Source of the DNA: Desulfobacula sp.
GTDB taxonomy: Bacteria; Desulfobacterota; Desulfobacteria; Desulfobacterales; Desulfobacteraceae
Length of the DNA stretch: 11,598 nt
Direction of reading: 5' to 3'
NCBI GenBank assembly: GCA_027858355.1
Contig: JAQICW010000051.1
Location: 1 to 11,598 of the forward strand
Under the pieces are notes generated by a model. That model worked only from the letters and a program-made list of their open reading frames with translations, did no database searches and was not told where the DNA came from. The position numbers were made by a program, and so were the translations under genes. Shown here in pieces: positions 8,590 through 11,598 of this stretch. Every line of letters begins with the position of its first letter. Within the stretch, counting starts at the first letter, position 1.

Positions 8590-9816
8590 TTGCAGGGAAA
8601 TGAAAAAATAATTGTGGGCCTGGATATCGGAACAACCAAAATCATGGCCGTTGTAGGGGAAATGCTCGAAGACGAAATCAACATTATTGGTGTCGGCTCC
8701 CACCCATCCACGGGACTTAGAAAAGGAATTGTTGTCAATATTGAATCAACTGTGGATTCAATAAAAAAAGCAGTAGAAGAGGCAGAACTCATGGCCGGAT
8801 GTGATATCTCATCTGTTTATGCGGGTATTGCAGGGAATCATATAAAAGGCCTTAACTCCCATGGGCTTATCGCTATCAAGGGCCGTGAAATTACAGCACA
8901 GGATGTTGACCGCGTCATTGATGCAGCAAAAGCAATTGCCATTCCAGCCGACAGAGAAATTCTTCACGTCATCCCCCAGGAATTTATTGTTGATGACATG
9001 GAATCCATTCAAAATCCCGTGGGTATGACAGCCATCCGTCTTGAAGCCAATATTCACATTATCACGGGTGCGGTATCTTCAGCCAGAAATATTGTCAAGT
9101 GCTGCAATAAGGCAGGCCTTGAAATTTGTGACATTGCCCTTGAATCCTTTGCCTCTGGCGAAGCAGTTCTTACAGATGAAGAAAAGGAACTGGGATGTGT
9201 TGTAGCTGATATGGGTGGCGGGACAACTGATTTGGCCCTTTTCAAAAATAATAATTTAAAATTTATATATAACCTGCCTCTGGGAGGACACAACCTGACC
9301 AATGATATTTCCATCGGTCTTCGAACACCGCTGCCGGAAGCTGAAAAAATAAAAAACGAACATGGCACCTGAATCCCGGAAAATATAAAAAGCGGAGCAA
9401 CCATTGAGGTAGCGGGTGTGGGGGGAAGATCCCCTAAAAAACTTTCCAAGAGGGTTCTAGCTGAAATCCTTGAGCCCAGGGTGGAAGAAATTTTTTCTCT
9501 TTTACAAAAAGAATTGTTATCCAAGGGACTTGAAAATGCATTCCCGGCAGGGTTTGTCCTCACTGGTGGAAGTGTGCTTCTTGACGGCATCAATGAACTT
9601 GCAGAGTCTGTTTTCAATGTGCCTGTACGAATTGGCGAACCCAATAAAGTTGGGGGGCTGAAAGATATTGTTAAAAATCCGGCCTATGCAACGGGTGTCG
9701 GGCTTGTTCTTTTAGGTTCCAGCGCAAGCTGTCGAACTAGGTTGAATGACGTACCCGTTCAAGGATTTACCGGAGTATTAAACAGGATGAAAGTGTGGTT
9801 TAAAAATATACTTTAA
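8590..9816 (+). CDS. ftsA: FtsA, actin-like divisome membrane anchor, interrupted by one in-frame TGA (possible selenocysteine)
   Basis: FtsA is an ATP-binding actin homologue that tethers FtsZ to the membrane and recruits later division proteins. Read through one in-frame TGA (codon 261, 9370-9372), the frame gives 408 residues, a normal FtsA length. Without readthrough it ends at residue 260. The first part holds phosphate-1 (GLDIGTTKI, about 9-17), the 1C domain, phosphate-2 (ADMGGGTTD, Asp207) and NLPLGGHNLTNDISIGLRTP. The second part continues in the same frame with IEVAGVGGRSPKKLS, EILEPRVEEIF, the adenosine motif LTGGSVLLDG (about 324-333), NPAYATGVGL, and a C-terminal amphipathic helix (GVLNRMKVWFKNIL) for membrane binding. 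No decay is visible on either side of the TGA. The start is an unusual TTG with AAGGGGG at 8577-8583; it fits the family N-terminus (NEKIIVGLDIG) and no ATG or GTG gives a better one. Selenocysteine insertion, restart, nonsense mutation and sequence error all remain possible. Confidence 0.9.
9370..9372 (+). other. In-frame TGA inside ftsA (candidate selenocysteine codon)
   Basis: The codon order is ACC TGA ATC, that is His-Gly-Thr-stop-Ile-Pro-Glu. Upstream (8590 onward) and downstream (to the TAA at 9814-9816) share one reading frame, so this is a point-like stop and not a frameshift. By ungapped comparison with FtsA sequences I recall (the segment HGCAL before the IEV-P-S-VGGR block), it falls one residue after the position that is often Cys in other proteobacteria. 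It is the only in-frame TGA inside any gene of the window. Confidence 0.9.
9397..9413 (+). other. Small hairpin 24 bases after the ftsA TGA (weak SECIS candidate)
   Basis: GCAACC (9397-9402) can pair with GGTAGC (9408-9413) with one A-A mismatch, leaving a five-base loop ATTGA (9403-9407). The loop sits about 31-35 bases after the TGA, within the range usual for bacterial SECIS elements. A further CCCG/CGGG pairing (9375-9378 with 9413-9416) could close a larger stem beginning just after the TGA, at the cost of the last inner pair. The loop G is at position 4, not at the first two positions typical of the bacterial consensus, so this is suggestive only. Confidence 0.3.
9421..9435 (+). other. 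Strong GC hairpin in ftsA coding sequence
   Basis: GGGGGA (9421-9426) pairs with TCCCCT (9430-9435) around the loop AGA, giving five Watson-Crick pairs and one G-T pair. It lies 48 bases after the TGA, farther than normal for a bacterial SECIS loop. It encodes part of the conserved GVGGRSP block, so the pairing may simply reflect codon choice there. Confidence 0.35.
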
Positions 9817-9824
9817 TTTTTTAT

Positions 9825-9833
9825 GGGGGGTGG
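9825..9833 (+). promoter_or_regulatory. Strong Shine-Dalgarno site deciding the ATG start of ftsZ
   Basis: GGGGGGTGG can form nine consecutive pairs, with G-U wobbles, to the 16S rRNA tail. Its GG core ends about 5 bases before ATG 9836. The in-frame GTG at 9830 sits inside this site and so is an unlikely start. It is the best ribosome binding site in the window, which fits the high FtsZ level cells need. Confidence 0.75.
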
Positions 9834-9835
9834 AA

Positions 9836-11089
9836 ATGACTTTTTCTTATGTGGAAAACGAAAAATCAGCAAAAATCAAGGTTATTGGCGTTGGCGGTGC
9901 TGGCGGCAATGCAGTGAACAACATGATTGATGCGAAACTCAAAGGTGTAAAATTCATTGTTGCCAACACGGATGTCCAGGCGCTTGAAGCATCCAGGGCT
10001 GAAGTAAAAATTCAGATCGGGAAAGAACTGACACAAGGACTTGGCGCTGGTGCTGATCCGAAAAAGGGCCAGCAGGCAGCAGAGGAAAGCGCATCTGAAC
10101 TGCGGCAGGAGTTAGAGGACAGCCATATGGTCTTTATTACAGCAGGCTTTGGTGGTGGTACAGGAACAGGAGCTGCCCCTGTTATTGCTGAGATCTGTAG
10201 AGATCTTGGTATACTGACTGTGGCTGTTGCGTCTAAACCATTTTCCTTTGAAGGCAAAAAAAGAGAAAAACAGGCCCTTGCAGGCCTTGAAAAACTTCAT
10301 GGGATTACAGATACCGTCATTATCATTCCAAATGACCGGCTCAGGGGAATTGCAACCAAAGGTGCTAAAATGGTTGATATGTTTATTAAAGCAGATGAAA
10401 TTCTCCACCATTCTGTCAAGGGTATTACAGACCTGATTATGATGCCGGGCCATGTCAACCTTGATTTTGCAGATGTCAGAACCACCATGCAAAAAGCAGG
10501 TAAAGCATTGATGGGTATTGGTATTGCATCAGGGGAAAACCGTGCCGTTGAAGCTGCTGAAAGGGCGATTTCCCATCCACTTCTTGAAGATATTTCCATT
10601 GCCGGTGCAAAAGGGGTGTTAATGAATATTACATCCAGTTCTGATCTCACCCTTGATGAGATGACACAAGCATCTGACAGGATATACAAGGAAGTCGGAG
10701 ATGATGCAGAGATCATCTGGGGCCAGACATTTGATGAGGAACTGGGAGATGAAATGAGAATTACAGTCATTGCCACAGGGATTGACTCTGAAGAGGTCAA
10801 AGAATCCGATAACATACACCATTTTGAACCCACGGCCCAGCCCACTACATATAAACAGGCAGGGGCAGCAGCCCAGCCCGTTACACAATCTGCTGGAACC
10901 ATTGCCCGGGGACAATTGAGAACTCCTTCCCAGGAGGAGCTTGCAAACTGGAATGAATTTGACAATCCTGTCAGCGTTAAACATAAAAAAGCGGTTGGAG
11001 ATTATGACATTCTAAATGATTACAATTCAATCCCGTTTGATAACAATGATCTGGAGGTACCGACATTTCTTAGAAGAAAAGCTGACTGA
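9836..11089 (+). CDS. ftsZ: FtsZ, tubulin-like division ring GTPase
   Basis: A 417-residue GTPase that polymerises into the Z ring at midcell. The N-terminal nucleotide-binding part shows VIGVGGAGGNAVNNM (about 17-30), NTDVQAL (44-50) and the tubulin signature GGGTGTG (106-112). PFSFEGKKR and IPNDRL follow. The T7 loop NLDFAD (208-213) supplies catalytic Asp210 and Asp213 to the neighbouring subunit. The C-terminal domain includes GAKGVLMNITSSSDLTL and IIWGQTFDEELGDEMRITVIATG. A flexible, Gln/Ala/Pro-rich linker of about 80 residues leads to the conserved tail DLEVPTFLRRKAD, which binds FtsA. I start at ATG 9836 because of its Shine-Dalgarno site; a GTG at 9830 would add two residues. The gene ends with two stops in a row, TGA TAA (11087-11092). 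Confidence 0.97.
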   Translation: MTFSYVENEKSAKIKVIGVGGAGGNAVNNMIDAKLKGVKFIVANTDVQALEASRAEVKIQIGKELTQGLGAGADPKKGQQAAEESASELRQELEDSHMVFITAGFGGGTGTGAAPVIAEICRDLGILTVAVASKPFSFEGKKREKQALAGLEKLHGITDTVIIIPNDRLRGIATKGAKMVDMFIKADEILHHSVKGITDLIMMPGHVNLDFADVRTTMQKAGKALMGIGIASGENRAVEAAERAISHPLLEDISIAGAKGVLMNITSSSDLTLDEMTQASDRIYKEVGDDAEIIWGQTFDEELGDEMRITVIATGIDSEEVKESDNIHHFEPTAQPTTYKQAGAAAQPVTQSAGTIARGQLRTPSQEELANWNEFDNPVSVKHKKAVGDYDILNDYNSIPFDNNDLEVPTFLRRKAD

Positions 11090-11092
11090 TAA

Positions 11093-11598
11093 ATGGGTAA
11101 AAGGCTCAAACCACCTTGGAATTATGGCTCAAATAAAAATAAAATCATAGAACAAGGAGCCATTGTTAAAAAAGGGAAAGGCTTTATAAAAGCAGCCCTT
11201 GTATATCCCAATACTTATAAGGCAGGCATGTCCAGTCTGGGATTTCAAACCGTATACAGGATTGCAAATAATATTAATTTTTTAGCCTGTGAAAGGGTCT
11301 TTATGCCAGACCCAAAGCAGAAAGCACAAGGTCTTACGCGTGACCTTCAGGTCAAAAGTCTTGAAAGCGGTTTAACCCTTAATAAATTTGATATCATTCT
11401 GTTTTCAATATCATTTGAAAACGACTTTATCCACATTGTTCAACTCCTTGGAAAAGCAGGCATCCCCTTGCGATCGCCCGATCGAAACCACACCCACCCC
11501 CTGGTGGTTGCAGGGGGAGTCGCCTGTTTCTTAAACCCTGAACCCATTGCCCCTTTTATTGATTGTTTCCTTTTAGGAGAAGCTGAATGCTTACTTGA
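11093..11598 (+). CDS. Radical-SAM family protein, N-terminal (B12-binding-like) domain, 3' truncated by window edge
   Basis: The frame is open from ATG 11093 to the window end, 168 residues plus part of a codon. It begins MGKRLKPPWNYG, and recognisable blocks are YPNTYKAGMSSLGFQTVY (residues about 43-60), CERVFMPD, FDIILFSISFENDF, and PLVVAGGVACFLNPEP followed by FLLGEAE. These match, as I recall it, the N-terminal region of the large radical-SAM proteins annotated as B12-binding-domain/radical SAM (Radical_SAM_N2 type). The G-E-A-E segment normally ends the cobalamin-like fold before the radical-SAM core. The CxxxCxxC cluster motif is not in the window, so catalysis is inferred. The start ATG lies 3 bases after the ftsZ TGA and overlaps none of it. 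Only a weak purine-rich AGAAGAAAAG stretch precedes it, so it probably depends on ftsZ translation. The cellular role is unknown to me. Confidence 0.8.
   Translation, partial: MGKRLKPPWNYGSNKNKIIEQGAIVKKGKGFIKAALVYPNTYKAGMSSLGFQTVYRIANNINFLACERVFMPDPKQKAQGLTRDLQVKSLESGLTLNKFDIILFSISFENDFIHIVQLLGKAGIPLRSPDRNHTHPLVVAGGVACFLNPEPIAPFIDCFLLGEAECLL

Noticed and set aside
9370..9420. Frameshift in ftsA
   Set aside because: 8590 and 9418 are in the same frame, and the codons between them read sensibly (IPENIKSGATIEVAG), so only a stop codon interrupts the gene.
9054..9644. Antisense open frame (196 codons) across the ftsA TGA
   Set aside because: The frame lies opposite conserved ftsA coding sequence and its translation resembles no family I know. 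It is best explained as a shadow of ftsA codon use.
9830..9835. GTG start for ftsZ at 9830
   Set aside because: The GTG is embedded in the Shine-Dalgarno sequence itself, so the ATG at 9836 is the better start.
9817..9835. Promoter or terminator between ftsA and ftsZ
   Set aside because: The gap is only 19 bases, taken up by a T-rich spacer and the ftsZ ribosome binding site. No inverted repeat or -35/-10 pair fits in it.
10297..10965. Long antisense open frame (222 codons) opposite ftsZ
   Set aside because: It mirrors the strongly conserved ftsZ frame, is low in recognisable motifs and Ser/Ile-rich as shadow frames are, and has no ribosome binding site that stands out.
1..11598. Genome-wide reassignment of TGA to an amino acid
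   Set aside because: Only one in-frame TGA occurs inside genes over about 3,800 codons, while TGG and GGA are used normally for Trp and Gly. A general code change would show many more.

Overview
The window is one uninterrupted stretch of a dcw (division and cell wall) cluster, with every gene on the + strand. The order is murF (3' part) - mraY - murD - ftsW - murG - murC - murB - ftsQ - ftsA - ftsZ, followed by the 5' part of a radical-SAM family gene. The longest stretch without coding sequence is the 19 bases between ftsA and ftsZ. Most neighbouring genes touch or overlap, and I see no terminator, internal promoter, RNA gene, mobile element or CRISPR array. The whole stretch therefore looks like part of one long polycistronic transcript whose promoter lies upstream of the window.

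The genes suggest a Gram-negative bacterium of the former Deltaproteobacteria. The clues are a lowish GC content, murB placed between murC and ftsQ with no ddl there, and a radical-SAM gene directly after ftsZ. A Desulfobacula/Desulfobacter-type sulfate reducer is my best guess, but this is inferred from gene order and protein flavour, not from a database search.

Layout: bases 2-7720 hold the cytoplasmic and membrane steps of peptidoglycan precursor synthesis. MurB and MurC make and extend UDP-MurNAc, MurD and MurF add D-Glu and D-Ala-D-Ala, MraY and MurG make lipid I and lipid II, and FtsW polymerises lipid II at the septum. Bases 7713-11089 hold the division machinery: FtsQ (periplasmic scaffold), FtsA (actin-like membrane anchor) and FtsZ (tubulin-like ring). 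Bases 11093-11598 start a radical-SAM/B12-type protein of unknown role that runs off the end.

The most notable feature is in ftsA. Its reading frame is full length and well conserved (408 codons with a normal C-terminal membrane helix), but codon 261 (9370-9372) is an in-frame TGA. There is no frameshift and no decay downstream. Either this TGA is recoded, with selenocysteine the leading candidate because sulfate reducers of this group are rich in selenoproteins, or translation restarts at a GTG just downstream, or it is a recent nonsense mutation or sequence error. A hairpin sits at SECIS-like distance, but its loop does not match the classical bacterial consensus. All other genes look intact and ordinary.
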